Shown here one piece after another: positions 27,320 to 35,524 of a stretch of DNA of 42,584 nucleotides. Position 1 is the stretch's first letter. Every line of letters begins with the position of its first letter. The position numbers and the translations under genes are program-made. Under the pieces are notes generated by a model. It worked only from the letters and a program-made list of their open reading frames with translations, did no database searches and had not been told where the DNA came from. Source of the DNA: Pseudonocardia xinjiangensis. Lineage in GTDB: Bacteria; Actinomycetota; Actinomycetes; Mycobacteriales; Pseudonocardiaceae. The stretch spans positions 1 through 42,584 of the forward strand of contig NZ_JAAXKY010000055.1 in assembly GCF_012911925.1 (NCBI RefSeq), given 5' to 3'.

Positions 27320-28561
27320 ATGTGTGTGGACGTTCCAGATCCCTCGTTGGCCGGTCTGGTGCCGGCGCTCGTCGAGCGGCTGCCCGAGCTGCTGGACGAG
27401 GTGCGCCTGGCACTGGAGGAGGACTGGCCCGACTATGCCCACTTCCTCGCGGCCAACCGGGAGGAGGTCGGCGTCGCGGCGGACGCGGCGCTGAACCGGC
27501 TGGTCACCCTGGTCACCAGCAGCAACACCGACGGTGGGGTCGAGAGCGAGCTGTTCGAACAGATCGGCCGCATCCAGTGGCGCCAGGGCAACGACCTGAC
27601 GACCCTCCTGTCGGCCTACCAGATGGGGGCGCGGGTGTTCTGGCGCCACGTGTCCACCGTGGCCGTGGAGCACGATGTCGAGCCGCGCACCGTTGCGGCG
27701 CTGGCCGAGGCGGTCTTCCTCTTCGTCGACAAGCTCTCCTCGTCCTCGGCCCGCGGCTACGTCCTCGAGCAGTCCGAGGCGGCGGTCACCCGCGAACGGC
27801 TGCGCGAGGAGCTCGTCGGGCTGCTGCTGTCCGACCGTGCCGACCGGGCCGCCGTCCAGGCGGCGGCGGAGCGGGCCGAGTGGCCCCTGCCCGACGAGCT
27901 GGCCGTGGTCCTCGTGGAGCCCGACAGCCCGGCCGCGCACCAGGCTCTCGCCCGCCTCGACCCGTCGAACATCGTCTTCAGCCGCCCGCCGCTGCTCGGG
28001 GCGATCGTGCCCAACCCGTCACACCGGAACCTGCGCCGGCTGGCGACGGTGCTGCGCGGCACCCGGGCGGTGGTGGGCGTGGCCGTCACCGCGGACCGGC
28101 TCCCGGCCAGCCTGCACATCGCCGAGACGGCGGCCCGCCTCCAGCGCTGCGGGGTGCTGGTCGACGACCCCGTGTTCACCGCCGACCACCTCGACGCGAT
28201 CATCGTGCACCGCGACGCCGGCCTGCTCGACGCGCTGCGGGCGCGCGTGCTCGGCCCGCTGGCCACCTCCTCGCCCGCGTCGCGCGAGCGCCTGTCCGAG
28301 ACGCTGCTCGCCTGGCTGCGGCACATGGGCGACCGGCGGGCCATCGCCGCGGAGCTGCACGTGCACCCGCAGACGGTCCGCTACCGCCTCGCGAAGCTGC
28401 ACGAGCTGTTCGGGGACGATCTCGACTCGCCCAGCACGCGGGCGCAGCTCGTCCTCGCACTGGCGTGGGGGCCGCCGCAGCCCTCCCGGCCGGCACCGAG
28501 AGCGATCGGGGCCGGTCCGGTCGGCGCGACCGCGACGGACTCCAGCGGGCCGGGTTGCTGA
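27320..28561 (+). CDS. PucR-family transcriptional regulator
   Basis: A 413-residue regulator. The C-terminal PucR helix-turn-helix lies at ~325-385, with RRAIAAELHVHPQTVRYRL and ELFGDDLDSPSTRAQLVLAL. Before it comes a GGDEF-like/CdaR-type middle region, and an N-terminal ~150-residue alpha-helical RsbRD-like part (LSAYQMGARVFWRHV). The last ~30 residues are Pro/Ala/Gly-rich and probably disordered. ATG 27320 begins the product; GTG 27326 is an alternative. It is divergent from hpnC across 118 bp of AT-rich DNA, so control of the hopanoid operon is a reasonable guess. Proteins with this architecture are abundant in actinomycetes and mostly uncharacterised. Confidence 0.85.
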   Translation: MCVDVPDPSLAGLVPALVERLPELLDEVRLALEEDWPDYAHFLAANREEVGVAADAALNRLVTLVTSSNTDGGVESELFEQIGRIQWRQGNDLTTLLSAYQMGARVFWRHVSTVAVEHDVEPRTVAALAEAVFLFVDKLSSSSARGYVLEQSEAAVTRERLREELVGLLLSDRADRAAVQAAAERAEWPLPDELAVVLVEPDSPAAHQALARLDPSNIVFSRPPLLGAIVPNPSHRNLRRLATVLRGTRAVVGVAVTADRLPASLHIAETAARLQRCGVLVDDPVFTADHLDAIIVHRDAGLLDALRARVLGPLATSSPASRERLSETLLAWLRHMGDRRAIAAELHVHPQTVRYRLAKLHELFGDDLDSPSTRAQLVLALAWGPPQPSRPAPRAIGAGPVGATATDSSGPGC

Positions 28562-28995
28562 CCCGTCGGCTGCTCCGTCCGCCCGGCTGACACCCGCCGT
28601 CCGGGTGCCTTCCGGCAGGAGCTCCATCCCTTTTGTCGGCAATGTGGCTGCCAACTTTTCCGCAGCATTTAGAAATGCTTACGAAAAGCGGATCACTGAA
28701 CCAGGGGAACGTCGGCGCTATCACATGTAACCGGCGCGACACCTCGCATCTTCGGCGGGCGCGCCGACGTTCCATCGTCGTACTCTTGAAACAACATGTA
28801 TTGCAGGCGGGTACGGAACCGTCACCAATATCCGTTTTGGGGGGTGGGGGCAGTGGCAGGGCCGAGATTCGGGCCGGGCCGGTCGGGGGTGCGGCTGTGC
28901 GGCTGGACCCGCGTGCCGACGGGGCCGGTCGCGGGGGCGGCCGTCCCGCTGCGCCGTGGTGCTCCCGCTGGTCGAATCTGGGGAAAGGACTAGCA
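28562..28995. other. 434-bp non-coding region between the PucR and STAS genes
   Basis: It begins with a small hairpin (CACCCG/CGGGTG, 28591-28607) that may end the PucR transcript. The stretch 28620-28840 is clearly richer in A and T than the rest of the window. It holds a 13-bp inverted repeat (28706-28773). A possible promoter for the STAS gene is TTGAAA (28786-28791) with GGGTAC (28809-28814) 17 bases later; the second box resembles the -10 of general-stress sigma-B-type promoters. The reading frame of the STAS gene is open through part of this region, but it looks non-coding. Confidence 0.5.
28706..28773. repeat. 13-bp inverted repeat with 42-base loop
   Basis: GGAACGTCGGCGC (28706-28718) and GCGCCGACGTTCC (28761-28773) are perfect complements. 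The loop contains an ACATGTAA stretch, and ACATGTA recurs at about 28794-28800. The repeat lies upstream of the possible STAS promoter, so it may be a DNA binding site, a terminator or part of a structured RNA. Confidence 0.55.
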
Positions 28996-29361
28996 GTGAT
29001 CGAAACTTCTTCGTCTGCCTACCTCGCGAGCGACCCGGGCATGCTGCCCAGCTGGTGGCGAATGGTCGACCGCCGCGACGGCGTGCATCTGCTGGTCGGT
29101 GGGGAGCTCGACATGTCGAGCGCCGATCTGCTCGACGAGGCGCTGCGGCTGCTGGAGATCTTCCCGCTCACCTCGCACGTCGACCTGTCCGCCGTCACCT
29201 ACGCCGACAGTGACGGGATGGAGCCGCTGGCCGCCAGCGCTCGGCGCCGCGCCCGCAACGAGCTTCCCCCGCTGCACCTCGCCGGGGCCAGCCGTCCGGT
29301 GAAGCGGCTGTTCGACGTGCTCTCCGGGGCCGAGCCGCGGGAGAGCGCCACCGCGGGATGA
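28996..29361 (+). CDS. STAS-domain protein (anti-anti-sigma-like)
   Basis: A 121-residue single-domain protein. The STAS core is seen in VHLLVGGELDMSSADLLDEA and VDLSAVTYADSDGMEPL, where the helix-capping DSDG stands for the DSSG phosphorylation loop of anti-anti-sigma factors. Loss of the first serine of that loop leaves phosphorylation uncertain. The start is GTG 28996, preceded by GGGAAAGGA. STAS proteins bind anti-sigma kinases to free a sigma factor, but no kinase or sigma gene is nearby. A hairpin 85 bp downstream probably ends the transcript. The link to stress regulation rests on the fold only. Confidence 0.75.
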   Translation: MIETSSSAYLASDPGMLPSWWRMVDRRDGVHLLVGGELDMSSADLLDEALRLLEIFPLTSHVDLSAVTYADSDGMEPLAASARRRARNELPPLHLAGASRPVKRLFDVLSGAEPRESATAG

Positions 29362-29446
29362 CGATCGGCGCGCCGCCGCCGCGGGTGACGCCGCACGCGG
29401 CGGACGGATCGCGACCGCGCTGACGCGGCGCGGCGCGTGCTCGTGC

Positions 29447-29481
29447 CGGCCACGCCCGGCCGATGGGCCCGGGCGTGGCCG
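29447..29481. terminator. Strong hairpin after the STAS gene
   Basis: Perfect 13-bp arms at 29447-29459 and 29469-29481 (core GCCACGCCCGG/CCGGGCGTGGC) enclose a 9-base loop. There is no T-tract, as is common for terminators in high-GC actinomycetes. Confidence 0.5.
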
Positions 29482-29682
29482 TCCTGCCCGCGCGGGCGCA
29501 GCCGGGCCCGCTGCCGCCCGGGGAATCTTGTGAATCCCCTGTCGGCGCCGGCTCCGACTTAATCGGGAATTCGCCGAACCGGTCGGCCGTTGGATGCGTA
29601 GTAGTAAGTGGGCGTAACTTTCACCGGCGGCCCGACCAGTGTGGGTCGGCACACATATCGCCGGTCCCAGTTTTCTCAGCTC

Positions 29683-29723
29683 CTCCACATGTGGAGTCGC
29701 CGGGTGATACCCGTGGGGTATCA
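29683..29723. promoter_or_regulatory. Two adjacent palindromes, putative operators of the synthetase gene
   Basis: CTCCACATGTGGAG (29683-29696) is a perfect 14-bp palindrome. Nine bases on, TGATACCC (29705-29712) and GGGTATCA (29716-29723) are perfect 8-bp arms around GTG. Both lie 50-90 bp before the start codon, where regulators or RNA polymerase would bind. Confidence 0.4.
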
Positions 29724-29772
29724 GCGCGCCCTTTTCCGTTCAGGTCGGTAGCCAGGAAGTCGAGGAGACATC

Positions 29773-32700
29773 GTGAGCACGCTGCTGCAGGAACCCGGTT
29801 CGATGCCCGGCCCGGGGCCGCGTCCGGGTCTTGTGCTGGTGGCTGCCGACTACGCGCAGGAATCCCGGACCCATCGAGGCGAGCGTCTCGACCAGGTCTT
29901 CGAGGAGCGGGTCGACGGGATGCGGGCCGCCGGGCACGCCGGCCACCTGGCCGTCGACGCCGGTGAGACCACCCTGACCTTCACCGAGCTCGATGAGCGG
30001 GCCAACCGCCTCGCCCGGTACCTGCTGGCGAACGGGGCGCGGCCGGGTGACCGGATCGGGTTGTTGTTCGACCAGGCGGTGCATTCCTATATCGGGATGC
30101 TGGCGGTGTTGAAGATCAATGCTGCGTACGTGCCTTTGGATGTGGCGTTCCCGCCCGATCGCATCGCCTACATCCTTTCCGATGCCGGTGTGCGGATGGT
30201 GCTGTCGTTGTCGCACGTTCGGGACCGGGTCGAGGGTCTCGAGGACTTCGCGCCCGGCCTGGTCTATGTCGACCGGGTGGCCGGTGCCGTTGCGGAGCAG
30301 AGTGCGGCCCGGCTCTCGGTGGGTGAGCGGGGTGAGCCGGTGGAGGATCTGGCCTACCTGATCTACACCTCGGGCACCACTGGCCGGCCCAAGGGCGTGG
30401 CGATCGAGCACGCGAGCATCTGCAACTTCGTGCGGGTGGCCGCGGAGGTCTACGGCATCCGGACGCAGGACCGCGTCTACCAGGGCATGACCATCGCGTT
30501 CGACTTCTCGGTGGAGGAGATCTGGGTGCCGTGGGTGGCGGGCGCGACGTTGGTGCCCAAGCCGGCGGGTTCGAGCCTGCTGGGGCTGGATCTGCACGAG
30601 TTCCTGACCGAGCGGCGGGTCACGGCGATGTGTGTGGTGCCGACGCTGCTGGCGACGCTGGAGGAGGACCTGCCGCTGCTGCGTTTCCTGCTGGTGTCGG
30701 GGGAGGCGTGCCCGCAGGACCTGATCGCGCGCTGGCACAAGCCGGGGCGGCGGTTCCTGAACGTCTACGGCCCGACCGAGGCCACCGTGACCGCCACCTG
30801 GACCACGCTGCACCCCGACCGGCCGGTCACGATCGGGCAGCCCCTGCCCACCTACACGACCGTGATCCTGGACCGGGACGACCCCTCGCGCGCCCTCCCG
30901 TACGGCGAGATCGGTGAGATCGGCATCGCCGGGGTCGGCCTGGCCGCCGGCTACCTCAACCGCGACGACCTGACGGCGAAGGCGTTCATCCCCGACTTCC
31001 TCGACATCCCCGGCAACCCCTCCCACCGCATCTACCGCACCGGCGACCTGGGCCGGGTCAACGCCGAGCGCGAGATCGAGTACATGGGCCGGATCGACCT
31101 GCAGGTCAAGATCCGCGGCTACCGCATCGAGCTCACCGAGATCGAGTCGGTGCTGCTGCAGGTGCCCGGCGTGGCCGCGGCCGTGGTGGACACCTTCGAA
31201 CCGACGCCGGGCGCCAAGGAGCTGGTCGGCTACTACAGCCTGCGCACGGACACCGCCACGCTCGACCCGGACGAGATCATCGCGCACCTCAAGGAGCGCC
31301 TGCCCGCCTACATGGTGCCGGCGTACCTGGAGCAGCTCGCGGCCATCCCGATGACGCCGCAGGACAAGGTGGACCGCCGCGCCCTGCCCGCGCCCACCAC
31401 GCGGCGCTCCGCCTCCACGGGGACCGAGCACGTGGCCCCGGCCACCCGGGCCGAGGAGATCCTGGCCGCCGCGCTGGCGCGGACGCTGGGCGTCGAGCAG
31501 GTCTCGGTCGAGGACGACTTCTTCGACGACCTGGGCACCAACTCCCTGCTGATGGCCCAGTTCTCGGCGCGGGTGCGCAAGGAGTCGGCGATTCCCGGGC
31601 TGTCGATGCGCGAGATCTACGGCCACCCCACCGTCCGGAAGCTGGCCGCAACCCTCGGTGACGTGGCACCGGCGGCTGCCGCCCCGTCGACCGGTACGGT
31701 CGTGCGGACCAGCACCGCCGGCTACGTGATGACCGGTGCGCTGCAGCTGCTGGCGTTCCTGGTGTTCACCTACCTCGGTGGTCTCGTCGTGGACCGCGGG
31801 TTCTCGTGGTCGTCGTCGGGCGCCACCCAGCTGGACGTCTTCGGCCGGTCCGCCCTCTTCACCGGAGGGCTGCTCGTGGCGGTCTGCCTGCTGCCGATCC
31901 TGGCCAAGTGGACGTTGATGGGACGCTGGAAAGAGCGTGAGATCCGGCTGTGGAGCCTCGGCCACGTTCGCTTCTGGCTCGTCAAGACCCTGATCCAGAT
32001 CGACCCGCTGGTGCTGTTCGCCGGGTCCCCGGTCTACAACCTGTACCTGCGGGCGCTGGGCGCGAAGATCGGCCGCGGCACCACCATCATGTCGCGCACC
32101 GTCCCCGTGGCCACGGACCTGATCAGCATCGGCCCGGACACGTTGGTCCGTCGCGGCGTCTCGTTCAGCGGCTACCACGCCACCAGCGGCGTCCTGCGCA
32201 CCGGGAAGGTCACCCTCGGGCGTGACATCTTCGTCGGCGAGTCGAGCGTGCTCGAGATCGGCACGACGATGGGCGACGCCGCACAGCTCGGGCACTCCTC
32301 GTCGCTGCACTCCGGGCAGGCCGTGCCCGCGGGGGAGCGGTGGCACGGCGTCCCGGCCGAGCCCACCACCACCAACTACCGGACCGTCGAGCCGCACCCG
32401 CGCGCAACCCTGCGCCGGTTCGGCTACGGCGCGGCTCAGATGGTGGGCGCCCTGCTGCTGGTGCCGGCCGTCCTCGGCGCGGTGATCACCCTGCTCACCG
32501 CGGTTCCCGGGGTCGACACCCTCTTCCAGCCCACCACGGCGTCGCTCGCCGGCGTCTCGTTCTACCTGTCGATGGCGGCGCTCTCGGCGATCGTGTTCTT
32601 CGGTGTGCTGGCGCTGCTCCTCGTCGTGATGGTCGTCGTCCCCCGGCTGCTCAGCCCGCTGGTCCGGCCGGACCGGACCTACCGGCTCTACGGCTTCCAC

Positions 32701-33918
32701 CACATCGTCGCGTCGGTGATCACCCGGCTGAGCAACTCCCAGTTCTTCACGAGGATGTTCGGGGACAGCTCCGGTGCGGTCGGCTACGCCCGTGGCCTCG
32801 GCTACGACCTGTCCGTGGTGGAGCAGACCGGCTCGAACTTCGGCACCGAGCTCCAGCAGGACTCGCCGCTGATGACCACCATCGGGACCGGCACGATGAT
32901 CGCCGACGGTCTGGCGATCAGGAACGTCGACTACTCGAGCAGCTCCTTCCGGATGTCGCGGATCGCGATCGGCGAGCGCAACTTCATGGGCAACAACATC
33001 GTCTACCCGGCCGGCGCCAAGATCGGCACGAACGTCCTGCTCGGCACGAAGGTCATGGTGCCGATCGACGGCCCGGTGCGGGAGAACGTGGGCCTGCTCG
33101 GCTCGCCGCCCTTCGAGATCCCGCGCAGCGTCGCCCGCGACAGCGAGTTCGACCACCTGAAGGCTCCGGGCGTCCTGCGCCGTCGCCTCGCCGCCAAGAA
33201 CCGGCACAACGTCGCCAGCATGGCCACGTACCTGCTGGTCCGGTGGCTGCAGTTCTTCGCACTGATCGTGATCACCACCGTGGCCGCGACCTTCTACTCC
33301 CGGTTCGGTGAGGTCGCCACCGCCGTCGGTCTCATCGCGGCCGTGGTCTTCAACATCCTCTTCGTGACGGTGGCGGAGCGCGCGGCCACGGGGTTCCGGT
33401 CGCTCGTCCCGCGGTTCGTGTCGATCTACGACCCGTACTTCTGGCGCCACGAGCGGCTCTGGAAGGTGCTGGCGGCGCCCCTTTTCCCCGGCACCCCGTT
33501 CCGCAACCTCCAGTGGCGCCTGCTGGGTGTGCGCGTCGGCCGCCGGGTCTTCGACGACGGCTGCGGCATCCCGGAGAAGACCCTGGTCAGCATCGGGGAC
33601 GACGCCGTGCTCAACAACCTCAGCGTGATCCAGTGCCACTCGCTGGAGGACGGCACCTTCAAGTCCGACCGCACCGCCCTCGGCGCCGGTGTGGTCCTCG
33701 GCGTGGCGTCCTTCGTCCACTACGGGGTCACGATGGGCGACGGCACGACGCTGGACGCCGACGCGTTCCTCATCAAGGGCGAGGAGACGGCGCCGTTCAC
33801 CCGGTGGGGCGGCAACCCGGCCACGGAGCGCCGGCCCGAGGCTCCGGCCGTCGCCGCCCCGGTGGTTCCCCTGGCTCCCGCGGCACCGGCCAGCGGACCG
33901 TCGGCCGTCGCCGCCTGA
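29773..33918 (+). CDS. Pls/PosA-type non-ribosomal peptide synthetase (candidate cationic poly-amino-acid synthetase)
   Basis: A 1381-residue protein with the layout of epsilon-poly-L-lysine synthetase (Pls). The adenylation domain (~60-560) shows YTSGTTGRPKG, NVYGPTEA and YRTGDLG. The carrier domain has LGTNSLLM with Ser591 for phosphopantetheine. Six membrane helices (~651-672, 692-713, 887-910, 930-957, 1153-1176, 1180-1201) separate three tandem soluble C-like domains with left-handed beta-helix hexapeptide repeats. Such enzymes polymerise one amino acid without a ribosome or a classical condensation or thioesterase domain. By eye the substrate-pocket residues read D-F-E-C-L-S-V-V-T-K; Glu248 (position 239 in GrsA numbering) is acidic, as in lysine-type pockets, so a basic amino acid is likely. 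The GTG 29773 start follows GAGGAG. The actual monomer, and whether the product is a homopolymer, are unproven. Confidence 0.9.
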   Translation: MSTLLQEPGSMPGPGPRPGLVLVAADYAQESRTHRGERLDQVFEERVDGMRAAGHAGHLAVDAGETTLTFTELDERANRLARYLLANGARPGDRIGLLFDQAVHSYIGMLAVLKINAAYVPLDVAFPPDRIAYILSDAGVRMVLSLSHVRDRVEGLEDFAPGLVYVDRVAGAVAEQSAARLSVGERGEPVEDLAYLIYTSGTTGRPKGVAIEHASICNFVRVAAEVYGIRTQDRVYQGMTIAFDFSVEEIWVPWVAGATLVPKPAGSSLLGLDLHEFLTERRVTAMCVVPTLLATLEEDLPLLRFLLVSGEACPQDLIARWHKPGRRFLNVYGPTEATVTATWTTLHPDRPVTIGQPLPTYTTVILDRDDPSRALPYGEIGEIGIAGVGLAAGYLNRDDLTAKAFIPDFLDIPGNPSHRIYRTGDLGRVNAEREIEYMGRIDLQVKIRGYRIELTEIESVLLQVPGVAAAVVDTFEPTPGAKELVGYYSLRTDTATLDPDEIIAHLKERLPAYMVPAYLEQLAAIPMTPQDKVDRRALPAPTTRRSASTGTEHVAPATRAEEILAAALARTLGVEQVSVEDDFFDDLGTNSLLMAQFSARVRKESAIPGLSMREIYGHPTVRKLAATLGDVAPAAAAPSTGTVVRTSTAGYVMTGALQLLAFLVFTYLGGLVVDRGFSWSSSGATQLDVFGRSALFTGGLLVAVCLLPILAKWTLMGRWKEREIRLWSLGHVRFWLVKTLIQIDPLVLFAGSPVYNLYLRALGAKIGRGTTIMSRTVPVATDLISIGPDTLVRRGVSFSGYHATSGVLRTGKVTLGRDIFVGESSVLEIGTTMGDAAQLGHSSSLHSGQAVPAGERWHGVPAEPTTTNYRTVEPHPRATLRRFGYGAAQMVGALLLVPAVLGAVITLLTAVPGVDTLFQPTTASLAGVSFYLSMAALSAIVFFGVLALLLVVMVVVPRLLSPLVRPDRTYRLYGFHHIVASVITRLSNSQFFTRMFGDSSGAVGYARGLGYDLSVVEQTGSNFGTELQQDSPLMTTIGTGTMIADGLAIRNVDYSSSSFRMSRIAIGERNFMGNNIVYPAGAKIGTNVLLGTKVMVPIDGPVRENVGLLGSPPFEIPRSVARDSEFDHLKAPGVLRRRLAAKNRHNVASMATYLLVRWLQFFALIVITTVAATFYSRFGEVATAVGLIAAVVFNILFVTVAERAATGFRSLVPRFVSIYDPYFWRHERLWKVLAAPLFPGTPFRNLQWRLLGVRVGRRVFDDGCGIPEKTLVSIGDDAVLNNLSVIQCHSLEDGTFKSDRTALGAGVVLGVASFVHYGVTMGDGTTLDADAFLIKGEETAPFTRWGGNPATERRPEAPAVAAPVVPLAPAAPASGPSAVAA

Positions 33919-33936
33919 CGCGGGTCCCGCACGACC

Positions 33937-33970
33937 ACGACGGCGGCGCCGGTATCGGTGCCGCCGTCGT
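33937..33970. terminator. Hairpin after the synthetase gene
   Basis: Perfect 11-bp arms at 33937-33947 and 33960-33970 (ACGACGGCGGC/GCCGCCGTCGT) with a 12-base loop lie between the convergent synthetase and DUF3099 genes. It could act in both directions; there is no T-tract. Confidence 0.5.
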
Positions 33971-33989
33971 CGTGTGCCCGGCGCCGGGG

Positions 33990-34316
33990 TCAGGGGGCGT
34001 CGTGCCGCGGGACCACGACGACGCTCGGGGTGGCGCCCGCCGTCGACGGCAGAGTGCGCTTCGTCCCACCGACACCCCGGCGTCCGCCACCGCGGCGGCC
34101 GGCGTCGTTGGCCAGCAGAACCGCGACCCACGGCAGGACGCCGGTGAGCACGACGGCCACGACCCCGGCAACCGGCGTCCAGAGGTACAGCGGGTACGAC
34201 GCGGCGAAGCCGACGATGTGGACGACCATGAGAATCACGTAGGTGCGGCGGCGCCGGGCCTGCTCGTCGTGGAAGGACGGGGCGGCGTCGGTGATGACCG
34301 GCGGCGTGGTGGACAT
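33990..34316 (-). CDS. DUF3099-family small membrane protein
   Basis: A 108-residue product matching the DUF3099 pattern: an N-terminal ITDAAPS-like element (VITDAAPSFHDEQARRRRTY), two membrane helices (ILMVVHIVGFAASYPLYLW and VAGVVAVVLTGVLPWVAVLL) followed by ANDAGRR, and a basic tail. The function is unknown. ATG 34316 has an AGGAGG at a good distance. An in-frame ATG pair at 34382/34379 has its own strong GGAAGGAGG and would add a 22-residue Arg/Cys-containing leader; a small hairpin (34334-34351) lies between the two starts. The gene is convergent with the synthetase and divergent from the formamide genes. Confidence 0.78.
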   Translation of the reverse strand: MSTTPPVITDAAPSFHDEQARRRRTYVILMVVHIVGFAASYPLYLWTPVAGVVAVVLTGVLPWVAVLLANDAGRRGGGRRGVGGTKRTLPSTAGATPSVVVVPRHDAP

Positions 34317-34530
34317 CGCGGCTGCCTCCTGGCAGTCCCGGAGGCGGGACTCTGCACAACGGAACGTTCTCGTGGCCATCATCGTCCTCCCTTCCGCCGC
34401 CTGCACGCAGCATCTCGCGTCCCAACAGGGCAAATGCCACCTTCCCCACGGCCGTTCGGCGCTATCCCGAGCCGCGGGCGCCGTCCTAATCTGAGCTGGT
34501 TCGGGAGGCCCCGGACAGCTGCGAGACATG

Positions 34531-34800
34531 ATGGCGACGTACCAGTACCGCTGCCCGGAGTGCGGCCCATGGGTCGCCGCACTACCGATGAGCTCGGCCG
34601 GAGCGGCGCGCACCACCGGCCGGTGGCCACGACGGCGCCGGCATCCGCTGTCATCCACCTTCACCGGCCAGGGCCTCGTCCGGCACCGGCTGCGCGAGGA
34701 GGCCGGCCGGGACGTCCCCGAGGTGGTCGTGGTGAATGCGCAGGCCGCCCGTCGTCGCCCCGGCACCGCCCTCCGACCCACCGCGCTACCGCTGCCCTGA
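34531..34800 (+). CDS. FmdB-like zinc-ribbon protein lacking the second Cys pair
   Basis: An 89-residue product that starts like FmdB proteins, MATYQYRCPECGPW, with the first Cys-x-x-Cys knuckle. FmdB proteins are small putative regulators linked to formamidase or acetamidase genes. The second Cys-x-x-Cys, normally about 20 residues on, is missing; the region instead reads TTGRWPRRRRHPLSS. Other frames show no cysteine pair there, so a simple frameshift does not explain it. Zinc binding as a full ribbon is therefore doubtful. A second ATG at 34528 is directly adjacent; I use the one giving the family N-terminus. AmiS and FmdA genes follow on the same strand, fitting a formamide operon. Confidence 0.65.
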   Translation: MATYQYRCPECGPWVAALPMSSAGAARTTGRWPRRRRHPLSSTFTGQGLVRHRLREEAGRDVPEVVVVNAQAARRRPGTALRPTALPLP

Positions 34801-34852
34801 CAGACGCCCGGCCGCCACGCCGCCGGGTCGTGGGCGCAGCAAGGAGGACGAG

Positions 34853-35497
34853 ATGGCGATTGTCGGTCTGCTGTACGTCGGAGCGGTGCTGTTCATCAAC
34901 GGGCTGCTCCTCATCGGGGCCGTCGACGGTAGAGCGGCTGCGCCGATCAACCTCTTCGTCGGTGGGCTGCAGGTCCTCACCCCGACGTACCTGATCTTCA
35001 CCGCCGCGGGCGATCCGCAGGTGATCCTGGCGGCGTCGGGCCTGTACCTCTTCGGCTTCACCTACCTCTACGTCGGCATCGGGCTCCTGGCAGGGCTCGA
35101 CACGACCGGCGTCGGCTGGTTCTCGCTGTTCGTGGCCGTCGCGGCGGTCGGGTACTCCTACGCGAACTTCCAGATACTCGGGGACCGGCCCTTCGGCGTC
35201 ATCTGGCTGTACTGGGCGTTCCTGTGGGCACTGTTCTTCGTGGTGCTCGGCCTCAAACGGGAGTCCCTCACGCGCTACACGGGCTGGGTGACGATCATCC
35301 AGGGCTGGGTGACGGCCGCGATCCCGGCGTACCTGCTGCTCACGAACCTGTGGCGGTACCCGGACGCCGTTGCGCTCGGTCTCGCCATCGGCGGCGTCGT
35401 CGTGTTCGGCGCGCTGTTCGTGTGGGACCGCCGTCGCGCGCCTCGCGCGCCTGTCCCGACCAAGCCCGCCCCGTCCGTCCCCGCGGCGACGGGGTGA
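34853..35497 (+). CDS. AmiS/UreI-family amide or urea channel
   Basis: A 214-residue inner-membrane protein with about six or seven helices, for example VGLLYVGAVLFINGLLLIGA, FSLFVAVAAVGYSYANF and VIWLYWAFLWALFFVVLGL. The family forms proton-gated urea channels (UreI) or amide transporters (AmiS) beside amidase genes. ATG 34853 follows a strong AAGGAGG at 34841-34847. The formamidase gene starts 27 bp after its stop, so it most likely admits formamide or a similar short amide for that enzyme. A short Pro/Ala tail follows the last helix. Confidence 0.9.
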   Translation: MAIVGLLYVGAVLFINGLLLIGAVDGRAAAPINLFVGGLQVLTPTYLIFTAAGDPQVILAASGLYLFGFTYLYVGIGLLAGLDTTGVGWFSLFVAVAAVGYSYANFQILGDRPFGVIWLYWAFLWALFFVVLGLKRESLTRYTGWVTIIQGWVTAAIPAYLLLTNLWRYPDAVALGLAIGGVVVFGALFVWDRRRAPRAPVPTKPAPSVPAATG

Positions 35498-35524
35498 CCC
35501 GTTCACACCGGAAGGAGATCCGCC

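Larger units (their letters stand above)
29362..29772. other. 411-bp non-coding region upstream of the Pls-type synthetase
   Basis: The first third is very GC-rich and contains a 13-bp-stem hairpin (29447-29481). The last ~220 bp are less GC-rich and hold two perfect palindromes (29683-29696 and 29705-29723) within 90 bp of the synthetase start. A TAACTT at about 29616 after TTGGAT could be a promoter, though the 19-base spacing is long. No gene is seen. Confidence 0.5.

Noticed and set aside
28633..28995. N-terminal extension of the STAS gene
   Set aside because: The frame is open, but the region is AT-rich with atypical codon use and contains the inverted repeat; GTG 28996 with a ribosome site gives the normal STAS length.
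29740..34449. A very long open frame on the reverse strand opposite the synthetase
   Set aside because: It is antisense to a clear Pls-type gene, has no recognisable domain and is rich in Arg, Gly, His and Gln, as expected for a shadow frame in high-GC DNA.
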